Below are positions 9,856-19,300 of a stretch of DNA of 64,000 bases, piece after piece (the first letter of the stretch is position 1; each line of letters opens with the position of its first letter). Origin of the DNA: Flavobacterium arcticum (lineage in GTDB: Bacteria; Bacteroidota; Bacteroidia; Flavobacteriales; Flavobacteriaceae); the NCBI RefSeq assembly GCF_003344925.1, contig NZ_CP031188.1:310001-374000 (forward strand), given 5' to 3'. A program made the position numbers and the translations under genes. The notes beneath the pieces are model-generated. The model was given only the letters and a program-made list of their open reading frames with translations. It had not been told where the DNA came from and did no database searches.

Positions 9856-10803
9856 ATGAAAAAAGATGTTGAATGGAAATATCTGATTGGTCTTAACCAA
9901 CTGTATAAAAACGAAAAGACCAACTTGAAGATTGGTAATAATAGCTTCATTAAACAAATACTAATGAAGCAAAAAAAGCTGATAAAACCCAAAATGGGTA
10001 ATCCGAAGGTTTTAGAAGCCAAATGTGGTTTTAAGGCATATTACAAAAAAGAATTTTTGAACTATTTTGAATACTATTCCAACTTCTTTGAAAAAGCCGG
10101 ATTAGAAAGTAATGCGCACAAAACCTATAACGAAGATGACTTAAAAAGTTTGGCTTTTATTTATTATCAGAAAGACCAACTTAAAAAGAACCTTACAACT
10201 GAATATACTTTTTCAGCAAGAGTTTTTAAAGGCAAAGGTGCAAAGTACTTAGCGAATAAGCCCAGTTTACGCAATGCAGTTTTACAGCTTCTAGATATTG
10301 ACGAGTTCCCAGAGAAAGACCCTAAGAATGCTCAATGGCGATTTGTAGTAGACTGTGAAAATCCTAAATTAGTTGTTATTTGCGAAAATATAGCCTGCTT
10401 AAAAGTACCCTACGAATACAAGCAGAATAATATAGAATTATGGTACGTAGGTGGTAACAATACTAACCCTTTAAAAGAAATTCCTGCCAAAAAAATAGAA
10501 TTACCTCTATTTTACTTTTGCGATTGGGATCATCACGGACTATCTATTTTTTCGAGAATAAAAGACATCTTTAAAGAAAAAGGGGAAAAAATAACCTTAA
10601 TCGCACCTACTACATTAGATGATGCATTACCCGTAAACTCGCCACACCATAAAAGTAAATGGCGTAAAAAGGAATTTTCAGGTTTGAAAAGTGAAGACTT
10701 TTCTGCGCAACAACAAGAAATAATCAATATCTTAATTCAAGATGATATTTGGCTAGAGGAAGAGTCGATGGACTTGATTGAGCTCCTTTCTGAGATAAAT
10801 TGA
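9856..10803 (+). CDS. jetD: Wadjet-like nuclease JetD (TopoVI-A/TOPRIM-like)
   Basis: A 315-residue protein. The C-terminal half has the TOPRIM signature typical of JetD (DUF2220): VVICENIACL with Glu178, followed by FYFCDWDHHGLSIF with Asp223 and Asp225, the metal-binding pair. The N-terminal ~150 residues would be the DNA-binding winged-helix part (DUF3322-like in type I, not obvious here). JetD is the subunit that cuts DNA in Wadjet. The gene follows jetC after 35 bp on the same strand. Its compact size and divergence of the partners point to a less common Wadjet subtype rather than type I. Confidence 0.8.
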   Translation: MKKDVEWKYLIGLNQLYKNEKTNLKIGNNSFIKQILMKQKKLIKPKMGNPKVLEAKCGFKAYYKKEFLNYFEYYSNFFEKAGLESNAHKTYNEDDLKSLAFIYYQKDQLKKNLTTEYTFSARVFKGKGAKYLANKPSLRNAVLQLLDIDEFPEKDPKNAQWRFVVDCENPKLVVICENIACLKVPYEYKQNNIELWYVGGNNTNPLKEIPAKKIELPLFYFCDWDHHGLSIFSRIKDIFKEKGEKITLIAPTTLDDALPVNSPHHKSKWRKKEFSGLKSEDFSAQQQEIINILIQDDIWLEEESMDLIELLSEIN

Positions 10804-10827
10804 ATTAAAACTAATAAATATTGAGAT

Positions 10828-11065
10828 TTGGTAGAGATAGAAAAAATATATTCAAAACTTGTATTAAAATACTATTCTGATTATCAGCCTACGGAATGGT
10901 TGGATAAGAAACTAGAAAAGCAACTTCCATTTAAAATCAAACACATTTTTAATGTAAATAGTGCATCTCTTCTCAGAAGGGTAAAAAGTGACTATATTAC
11001 CAATTGAAGAGTTTGAAAATCTCATAATCTTTATCTGCCAATATCCAGATAAGAAGAAAAAATAG
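10828..11065 (+). pseudogene. Small broken gene downstream of jetD
   Basis: A frame opens at a TTG (10828) and encodes 59 residues beginning LVEIEKIYSKLVLKYY, ending at 11007. A -1 shift near 10985-11000 continues it with LPIEEFENLIIFICQYPDKK to a stop at about 11065. Together they make an ~80-residue product of unknown family. It may be a remnant of a fifth operon gene or an unrelated decayed gene. No domain is recognised. Confidence 0.35.
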
Positions 11066-11068
11066 TCG

Positions 11069-11881
11069 TTATTTTAACTTCATCGAAGTATGTTGCGCCA
11101 TCAATTCTGCAATATCGTTTCTATTTACTTTAATCACATTATCAAATATATCTTGAATAAATGATGCTACCCCATATTGAGAATCATCTGGTGGTTCCAT
11201 TCCCATATCTCTGTAGTCAATATATTCACTCGACATCATATAATGCTCTTTAATTGAAAATACAAACATGAAGTGTTGAATGAACAAATTATTCAAATCT
11301 TTCAAAAACACATCAAGATTTTTAATCCTGTCCAGACGATAAATTTCATTATCATTTAATAATAGATTCGCATAGGAGTTGTAATGCATATTTTCATTGC
11401 ATCTTTTCCTAATAGAAACATATCTATTATCCTTATATATCATTTCCGTAAAAACGGATATAGACGCTTCTTTTTTGATGAAATTAGACATAGCTTTAAA
11501 TGAAGGAATACTCTTTTCTCCTTTTATCCATTGGTCAATATCTTCTACAATAAAATTATCAAAGCTATATTTTGTTTCTAGGTAGAGATTCGTATAAACA
11601 TTTATAATAGTGGAGTCATAATACTTTCGAAGCAAGGCATACGAATCATTAATTCGACCTTTTGCTAAAATTATTTTAATAGACTCCAAAGTCCCTTGAA
11701 TAGATGAGTATGCATAGGTGTCGATATTTATGATTGCCCTAGTACCTTGAGTAACCCAGTTCATAATACTAAATGATAGTGACTTGTAAAAAGAAATATA
11801 CTTATCAAGCCTTTTAAAGGCTTCATGTTCTGTATATGCTTTACCAAGTTTTTCTTCTATTGTTTGATTTCTAAAATTCAT
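11069..11881 (-). CDS. Unknown 270-aa helical protein in the Hachiman operon
   Basis: The last gene of the hamA-hamB transcript, starting 19 bp after the hamB stop on the same strand. I do not recognise the family. The protein is predicted mostly helical, with no signal peptide and no clear membrane segment. A RKRCNENMH segment in the middle gives Arg-x5-His, within the loose Rx4-6H spacing of HEPN RNases. The flanking residues are not a convincing match, so this is only a hint. Possible roles are an accessory Hachiman factor or an independent defence gene riding on the promoter. Confidence 0.6.
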   Translation of the reverse strand: MNFRNQTIEEKLGKAYTEHEAFKRLDKYISFYKSLSFSIMNWVTQGTRAIINIDTYAYSSIQGTLESIKIILAKGRINDSYALLRKYYDSTIINVYTNLYLETKYSFDNFIVEDIDQWIKGEKSIPSFKAMSNFIKKEASISVFTEMIYKDNRYVSIRKRCNENMHYNSYANLLLNDNEIYRLDRIKNLDVFLKDLNNLFIQHFMFVFSIKEHYMMSSEYIDYRDMGMEPPDDSQYGVASFIQDIFDNVIKVNRNDIAELMAQHTSMKLK

Positions 11882-11900
11882 AACTAAATTTAATTACTAT

Positions 11901-14900
11901 TTAAAACTCCTCCTCCTCAATCCTATTAATCTCTATGTTAGGGTTGGCAACATTTAACTGCCAATAACCATCTTCAGTTTGGATAAAATACACCCCTTCT
12001 TTATCAATTACTTCTGCCAAGTAAAGTCCCTCTACAGATTTGACTGGTACAATAACAGTCAAATCCGAACTTACTAAATGATGTTCTTTATTAATGGTTT
12101 TAGGAAATAAAATGACGTTCCCTAAACCTAATAAATGCTCAGAATAGAATGGAGGTATTTCGTTTATCACTATATGTTCCCTCTCATTATATTGTAAGAA
12201 CAAATCAATCCATTTTGCGGTATCGTCAGATAAAAGTAGTTTATAGAAATCTGCATTTTTAATAATGTCATATTTGTAATATGAAATTCCTTTATCCCAA
12301 GAATCATCATCGTACATAGAGGCTACTTCAATCGCTACTTGACGAGACCTAATGCCAGCTTGATATACCTTAACAGCAACTAAATTTGGTAGCCCAGTTT
12401 CACTAAGTATAGATAGCTCTTGTAACAGTTGTGAGTGACTTTCTAATTCTAAGGCTTGAAGTTTTTTTGCAATTCCATTTAACACCCAAGGTAACTTAAA
12501 AGAATAGTGTTGGTTCACAACCACAGAAGCATTCTGAATGGCTTTAATTTCGGTCATAGAATTCCCTGCCAACCAAAGTTCTCTTATCTCTTTTAATCGT
12601 TCATTTTGGAGATACTCTTCTTGTAGAACTGGTGTCTGATTTACAATGCTTTCTATAAAAGAAAGCAATCCAGTTTTCGCTCCAATTGAATAATCCTCTT
12701 CCAAAAAGAACTCATCAATTAATTCTATAATCTCCTGTAAAGATGCCTCAAGAATAAGGTCACTTTGGAGCGGAATTCCAGAGCGTATATGTGCATCCCA
12801 ATCTTTTGAATCCTGCCCCACGGCTTTTAAAATCCCCCCTATACGAGCCTTTATAAAAGTGATGATCTGTTCTTCCTTGATAAAAGTATCCTCTTCGTCT
12901 TTGGCGCATTGCAAATAAGCTAGGGACTTTTTAAAGAACTCTTCAACCCAAACAACATCAGTAGGATCAATTTCATTATGGTTTAATTGATGTAAAGCAA
13001 GTAAAGTATCATCAATAATATCTAATTCATTGATAAAAGCGTCACTATGTTCTAATTCTGAAAAGTCATTTTCCGCAACAAGCTCCAAGAGTCGCTCAAA
13101 ACTAACTCCTTCTGAAAATGCTGATGAATATTTTATGGTTCTTATAGACCATAGGAGTCCGCTTTTAGCATTTTGTAAATTAGATTTGTTGAAGTACTTT
13201 TCAATTGACCTTTGAGTTCTAGTTACCTTATGACGCTCTCTTAAAGTTCTTCTTTTAGAATTATCCAGTGCAACCAGAATTTTCCCTTCTTGATCAACAA
13301 ATGCTCTTCCTGCTCGTCCCGCAATATTCCAAAAATCACTATAAGATAGTTTTTCAGCAGCTTTTTGAAGCGTGGCAAAAATAATAGATGATACCCCTAA
13401 ATTTACTCCTTGCCCTAAAGTAGACGTAGCAATAATAACTCGTGGTCTTTCGGTACGCATTAATCTTTCTAATGGGATTCTTACATCGGATGGAAGATTA
13501 GCGTTATGGCACAATATGCCCAACCTTGCGTAATGAAGCCAAATACTGTCATCCCCATCAAACTCTATGCAAGCAAGTTCAAATGCCTGCCAATTATTTT
13601 GATTCTTCCACGGGAATGGAGTGTCGTTAGCAAGTACTTTTTTGTATGCTCTTGCCATAGTAAAGACTGATGCTTTCAATCCAACATAAATAAGCACAGG
13701 CCCAAATTTGAATAGCTTTATAGCAGTAGCTGCAACGGCCTCATTTTTATCTCCCGGGATATATTTATCAGTTCGTTCACGAGGCTTTCTCGGTTGTTTT
13801 TCTGCTATGACAAACCTATTGTTGAATGAGTTTCTTTCATCATCGGCACTAAGCCAATTAAGGTTTACGCTCTTTCCTGTCCATTCTAATATACCCATCC
13901 GCTCTTCTGAAGGTCTCCAGTCACTGTCAAAAACATTATCGTCAGACTCAGTAAGCCAAAAAGAAAGGTCTTCTGGATTTGGTAAAACTGCTGAAAGCAC
14001 AATAAATTTTCCTCCTTTTTTATGAATATGAAAGCGAAGTTCTTCCATAAACAATTCGTTTCTTGTATCTCGTTCTCCACCTCCTAAAAGATGTCCTTCA
14101 TCTAAAACAACGAGTTTGATAGTTTTAATAAGTTCATTATCACTTCTAAATAAGGCTTTTGCTTTTTCTTGGGTAGCAATAATTACATCAGTGTCCTGAA
14201 TAAGTTTTTCATCGATCTTACTAAATAAACTACCACCATAGAGTTGTGAGACTGTTATTCCTATCGGTGTAAAGATTCTACCTAAATCATTTTCTATTTC
14301 AAAAGCCAGAGACTTATAGGGAGCAATAAACAGGATTTTAGAGTTTGTGTCTTTTACTTTAGTATCTAATATTGCTACTTCTGCAATACGTGTTTTACCA
14401 CTACTTGTTGGCATACTAATAACAACTCCATCATCCTTATTGATTACCTTTTCTAATGCACTTCGTTGTGTAGTAAAGAACTCATGGACTTTGGTTCTCT
14501 TTGCAAAAACGTGTGAAAAAATGAAATTTGAAACCAAAGGAGGCAACTCCTTATAATGATGGATTAACACACTCCATAAAGAAGCGCGTTCAACACCTCC
14601 GAGGATAATAAGGATCAATCGTATCGTCCACCAAACATCTACATCTTCTTTTAGGCTAGCTATATCTTTTAGAGTTTCCAACTCTTCCTTTGCTTGCTCC
14701 AATAAGGTTTGATTACCAAAGTTTAAGTAGCTAATAACTTTAGATAAAGAACGTGCAATTACAATCTCATATATCCTTGAAGATGTCTCGTCCTCATGAT
14801 CACTACGATTCAAGTTAATGTAATCTTTGTTAATGATAATAGTATTGATATCGTTTTGAAGTTCGTTAAAACGGCGACTTAAAAACATATTTAATAGTTT

Positions 14901-15302
14901 GGCGATAGTGGTCTCGTTTTCTGCCTTTTTTATCAGAATAAATGACTTGGAATATTGAAATGCTGAGTAGTAAGCAAGACCAGAAATAAGTACATGGTAA
15001 TTCCTAAAATTAGTTTCATTGTTTTTGGAGCCATAGATGTACTCCAAAATTTGCGCACCTCTTTCAAGAGGTTGAGAAGCTTCAAGAATTGCTTGTTGCT
15101 CTGCTAATCTACAACCAAGATTTAAATAATGAAATGCCAACAATGTCATCTCTTCATCTTTGACACTATAGTTTGGGAAGTTTTGCTTTTCTTCATCGGT
15201 ATTTAGCAGAATGTATCGTGCATTGAGCTGTGCTACCTGGTTTTGGAGATACTTGTCCTCGTTTAGTTTTGCAACTGATTCTAATGTATTCTCTATACTC
15301 AT
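11901..15302 (-). CDS. hamB: Hachiman helicase HamB
   Basis: A 1133-residue SF2 helicase. A helical N-terminal region (1-285) precedes Walker A MPTSSGKT (297-304), motif II VVLDEGHLL (398-406), motif III LSAVLP, motif V ATSTLGQGVNLG and motif VI FWNIAGRAGRA, then a long C-terminal extension. The DExH class and the layout match HamB. It overlaps hamA by 4 bp (ATGA at 15299-15302), a standard Hachiman arrangement. In Hachiman the helicase-nuclease complex recognises altered DNA ends during infection and unleashes HamA nuclease activity. Strong assignment because both partners are recognisable. Confidence 0.9.
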   Translation of the reverse strand: MSIENTLESVAKLNEDKYLQNQVAQLNARYILLNTDEEKQNFPNYSVKDEEMTLLAFHYLNLGCRLAEQQAILEASQPLERGAQILEYIYGSKNNETNFRNYHVLISGLAYYSAFQYSKSFILIKKAENETTIAKLLNMFLSRRFNELQNDINTIIINKDYINLNRSDHEDETSSRIYEIVIARSLSKVISYLNFGNQTLLEQAKEELETLKDIASLKEDVDVWWTIRLILIILGGVERASLWSVLIHHYKELPPLVSNFIFSHVFAKRTKVHEFFTTQRSALEKVINKDDGVVISMPTSSGKTRIAEVAILDTKVKDTNSKILFIAPYKSLAFEIENDLGRIFTPIGITVSQLYGGSLFSKIDEKLIQDTDVIIATQEKAKALFRSDNELIKTIKLVVLDEGHLLGGGERDTRNELFMEELRFHIHKKGGKFIVLSAVLPNPEDLSFWLTESDDNVFDSDWRPSEERMGILEWTGKSVNLNWLSADDERNSFNNRFVIAEKQPRKPRERTDKYIPGDKNEAVAATAIKLFKFGPVLIYVGLKASVFTMARAYKKVLANDTPFPWKNQNNWQAFELACIEFDGDDSIWLHYARLGILCHNANLPSDVRIPLERLMRTERPRVIIATSTLGQGVNLGVSSIIFATLQKAAEKLSYSDFWNIAGRAGRAFVDQEGKILVALDNSKRRTLRERHKVTRTQRSIEKYFNKSNLQNAKSGLLWSIRTIKYSSAFSEGVSFERLLELVAENDFSELEHSDAFINELDIIDDTLLALHQLNHNEIDPTDVVWVEEFFKKSLAYLQCAKDEEDTFIKEEQIITFIKARIGGILKAVGQDSKDWDAHIRSGIPLQSDLILEASLQEIIELIDEFFLEEDYSIGAKTGLLSFIESIVNQTPVLQEEYLQNERLKEIRELWLAGNSMTEIKAIQNASVVVNQHYSFKLPWVLNGIAKKLQALELESHSQLLQELSILSETGLPNLVAVKVYQAGIRSRQVAIEVASMYDDDSWDKGISYYKYDIIKNADFYKLLLSDDTAKWIDLFLQYNEREHIVINEIPPFYSEHLLGLGNVILFPKTINKEHHLVSSDLTVIVPVKSVEGLYLAEVIDKEGVYFIQTEDGYWQLNVANPNIEINRIEEEEF

Positions 15303-16129
15303 ATCTGATCAGGGTTAGCTAATTTTTCTTCTGCTTTGGTAAAGACTTTATTCATAAGATCAGTTGGGTCTGCGACACCCAAAGAGAGAAATACCAATTT
15401 TTGATTATCGCTATCCAAGTGGTTTTGCACTGTCGTTGCGCAGGGTTCTTTACTAAGAAGCAATCCTGAATAGGTTATTCTGCCTTGCTGCTTTACTGTC
15501 TCAACAACGAATTGATCTAAACGATTTCCCATTTCTGCTGTAGCATCAGATTCTAAAAGGCGATCAACCAAAAAGGTAAAGGATAAAGGTTTGGTATCGG
15601 TAGAAAGTGCCTTGGCAATATCTTTGACAACCTGTGGCGTTGGGGTTTGTCGAAACTTTGCTTCTCCAAGATACACCTCAATATCATTTGCTTCATTATC
15701 ATAATCGACCATCAAAACATCATCTCCTTTCATTGATTGATCGACATTGGTACTGTACCGAAATCTGAAAGTTTTAATGAGTGGCTTATTGGTAGAACTT
15801 AAAACATATTCACACAAAATAATTTCAGTCATATTTCCCTTACGGACTTTGTCTACATTAGGAATCATACGAATATTTTCAGCATATTCTGCAAAACCTA
15901 ACTGTCCATATTTGTTCTTGAGTCGCTCAACTTTGTTATCGTTGTAATGATGAAGAATTATTTTATCAGCCAGCCAGTCGATAAGTTCGTCTTCAGACAA
16001 ATCTGGAGTTGGACTTAAACTACGGTGGCACTGGCTATCTGTTTCTGGATGGTCTGTACTTGCCAACCATTTTCCAAAAATATTTGGAGGTGTGGGATGC
16101 GTACCTATTAAATCTTCTTGTCTTGGCAT
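15299..16129 (-). CDS. hamA: Hachiman nuclease HamA (DUF1837)
   Basis: 276 residues with the DUF1837 pattern: KGNMTEIILCEYVL (Glu102), FRYSTNVDQSMKGDDVLMV (Asp136/Asp137) and VYLGEAKFR (Glu156-x-Lys158). Together these form a PD-(D/E)xK nuclease site. It is the first gene of the minus-strand operon hamA-hamB-(270-aa gene). HamA is the DNA-degrading effector held inactive by HamB. The promoter should lie in 16130-16195, but no clear Bacteroidota promoter element is visible. Confidence 0.9.
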   Translation of the reverse strand: MPRQEDLIGTHPTPPNIFGKWLASTDHPETDSQCHRSLSPTPDLSEDELIDWLADKIILHHYNDNKVERLKNKYGQLGFAEYAENIRMIPNVDKVRKGNMTEIILCEYVLSSTNKPLIKTFRFRYSTNVDQSMKGDDVLMVDYDNEANDIEVYLGEAKFRQTPTPQVVKDIAKALSTDTKPLSFTFLVDRLLESDATAEMGNRLDQFVVETVKQQGRITYSGLLLSKEPCATTVQNHLDSDNQKLVFLSLGVADPTDLMNKVFTKAEEKLANPDQI

Positions 16130-16195
16130 ATCTCAATTATATATATTTAAATCCCTAAAGATAAAACACAATGTATTGACAAAATGTGGATTACC

Positions 16196-16268
16196 TCAAT
16201 ATTCACTATGCTGATTTTTAGATTCAGTAATTTTATGATCTTCACCTATAGATAAATTTTCGTGATAT
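16196..16268 (-). pseudogene. Remnant of a coupling-ATPase gene related to the one at 20715
   Basis: Read on the minus strand, this stretch encodes ENLSIGEDHKITESKNQHSE and then a stop. It matches a segment of the coupling ATPase at 20715-22235 (NFSMDADHKITKSKNQHREY), and the DNA is also visibly alike (compare + strand 16205-16260 with 20865-20925). Only ~70 bp survive. It ends 10 bp from the tRNA scar at 16278, as expected if the Wadjet-Hachiman segment was once the end of an element like the present one. Confidence 0.7.
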
Positions 16269-16277
16269 CATAAAATT

Positions 16278-16320
16278 ATAAAACCCTGAGGTCACAGGTT
16301 CAAACCTGGTCTTCACTATA
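16278..16320 (+). repeat. Degenerate tRNA 3'-half scar, att-like site 3
   Basis: ATAAAACCCTGAGGTCAC, GGTTCAAACCTGG and TCTTCACTATA follow the anticodon-loop to acceptor-end layout of the other scars, but with many changes. It separates the Hachiman operon from the Avs-like gene. Less certain than scars 1 and 4 because the T stem no longer pairs fully. Confidence 0.55.
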
Positions 16321-16348
16321 GGAAAATAAACACTTATGATGTTAATAA

Positions 16349-19300
16349 CTATTCTAGTTTAGTCTGAACATTCCCAGTAATTGCTTTTGCTTCTAATCTA
16401 AAACTTCCGCTTAATTCCATAAGATTGAATTTTCGACCATGAGACCTTCCAAGTGAACCGCCAATTATTTGTTTTTCCCCAATCATTGTCCATACAGTTC
16501 TCAACTTTTCTTGTTCAAGGTATTTTAAAAATGCTTCTTTTTTTATTAAAAGAAATTGCTTACTATTGTTATATACAGAAGAGTCAAAGCATACTAAATG
16601 ACCATTCTCATCAATAAACTCTCCATCTTTTTCAGAATGGAACAAATTCATTTTTTCATAGATATGTTGTGTCGGTTTAAATATTCGTATAGTTTGCTCT
16701 TTTGAGAAATCGAATTCTTTCTCCCACATATAGCTATCCGTTGTTACCATTACTTCAAATTCTTCTTCCTGATAATTTTGATTACGGATTTTCTTCCAAG
16801 GGATCCCGTCATAATAATCTTGTTGGAAAAATTTATAACCCGGAGACCAATATGATTCTCTATAAAAGAGTTCATAACGATCTCTGCTCTCGGGCATCCA
16901 TCTACCCCAAAAATTTTGTTGATCTGTCCATTCAATAAATTCTTTATAATCTTCTTCCTTCACCAGATAACTTCTAATTTGCCACCACATACGCTTATGG
17001 GGGACATCATATTTTTCTTCACCAAGCTGTCTCTTTTCTGCCCATTCGGGATATCCTTCAAGTATTAACCATTCATTACCATCATTATCTTTTACAGAAA
17101 TAATTTCTCCTGCGTCAGGAATATCCCCTTCATTAGAAATCCATTGGTCATCGGAAAGTTCTGTTTCTATCGGAGCTGTATTTATCCACCAAAAATCAGT
17201 TGGTATGTCCTCATTTACAGACCCCGTGTCTTTGATTAATAGAGTAGGGTCAATATCCCTGATATAGGGCTCCCAAGGTCCATCATACTTTCTATCACTT
17301 TCTTCCTCATCATCCCAATATCTTCCTCTATCACTAAAATCTGGTATATTATCAGCGACTCTTGCTAAAATTTCATAGAGGGCGAGCCATTGGTACTTTT
17401 TTCCAATTCGTTCAAGTCCGTTTGCTCTCCTTCCTGTCCAAGGAATATTATTATCAAATCTGCCATGTTTTTCAACGTCATAACCATATTTTTCAAACAC
17501 CCATTCTACGGCTTTATTACTCAGTACGTTTGGATTAATATTCCACGCTCTAAGGGCGCTTTGAAAAGTATATCTCCCGAAGTCGCCATATCCTCCGGTG
17601 CCTCGTCCATATTCAGTTGTCATCGAATGTAATATAACATTTTGACTTCTATGATAGTCTTTATATTCTTTACTATCATAATCTAATTTGTAACGAGTAT
17701 CCAGTTCTTCATTAGTAAGCGCTTCTTCAGGAAAAACACTTTGATAAGGGGGACGTGCTTTTACAATATCAAAATCCAATTTAATTCCAATATGGTTGGC
17801 ATATTCAATTATACTCCTAGCATAGTCCCGTAATAAGATATGCGGATACACCTCTTTTTTATTGAATATTGTTTCAAATATATAATTACATAACTCTGGC
17901 AAGGCTTTAGTATCATCAGTTCTTAAACTAGCTCCATAGGAAGCGGCAAAAAGTCTGTCATAGATATAGGGGTCATTTATCCCTTCAAATTTTTTCAGCA
18001 GCTCTACAACTAAATACAGCCTGTTTTTCAGTAAGCATACCAGTGCTTTGGTTGAAGAATCCCGGAGTACCCGGTCAGGGGAACACAAAAACCAAGTGAG
18101 AGCAATTGAAGCCAAAAGAATCGAATCATCGGAGATATATTTTCTGTCTTCAATACTCCAACTCCATTCAACCAAACGTTTGACTGAACCCGACCACTCC
18201 ATTTGTCGACTCAAATAAGAAGAAGACCACCAGCTGTCTCTATCTGCCATGGATCGATTAAAAAGGTTCTTATGTAAGCTTAACGCATTAAATTGATGGT
18301 TTGGTATTGCTGAAACTGCAACCATAGTATCCCAGAATTGATCGCCTGTACCTTGAAAAGAGAGCACAACTTCATTTATATAATCATGCAATCCATCGTG
18401 CATCGTTTCAATTTTACGCCACAGCAAACTTTCTACAAAAGATTCTGCAATAACATATTTTCCACCGTTGCCTAAATGATTAGTGAACTCGTATAGCTCT
18501 CTAGAATATTTTTCAGGTAGTTGAATAGAAAGAGCATCAATTATTCCTCTATTTGTATAGCAGGAACTATCGTCCTTGATAAACTGGAATAAGCTACCTT
18601 CTTTGGAAAACTCTGTTTCCAAGTCAATATCTCGATTCAACAGATAAGACACTGAAGCATGATCTTCAAAGCGTTCATAGGCAAGATACACTCCTTCTTC
18701 ATGCTTACCTTGTTGAACATAAAAGATATTTTTAGAGAGCACACCCTCCGATATAAGGGCATCAACTAAATTCCTCTTTGAAGAAAAATCCTTGAGTATT
18801 ATTTCACAAATACCATAAGCTTTCTCATATTCGATATATTGTCGGTTATTCTCAAGTTTTTCTTTCATCAGAGCTTCAATAGCTCTTTTTACAATATTAA
18901 TATTCTTAGGGTAATCTAATTCTGAAGGTTTTTGTAATTTATCATTACTACTATTTATAAAGAAGTCAATAATGGCACTAATACCTTGAAAACCACCGGG
19001 TACTCTGGTATATCCTGCTTTATGCAAGCCTTCACAAAAAAGTTTCAAAAACAAAGGGTTTTGAAATTCAGGATGCAAAAGAGGCACGCTAGGTAATTCG
19101 ATTCCAAAATTGTCAAAGAATAGTTTTGAAGCCTCATATTCAATATCCAAAAAGCCCCTATGTATATAACGTACTAAGTTTTCATCTAAGCCTTGTTCCC
19201 TTGGTGCTATTAGGTCGACATAAGAGGAGCGTATTGAAAGTACCAATCCCAACCATTCATATTGGGATATTAGATGTATGAATGGTGCTAAATTATCACC

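Noticed and set aside
13708..14025. 105-residue plus-strand open frame inside hamB
   Set aside because: It is antisense to a well-supported helicase gene and shows no domain.
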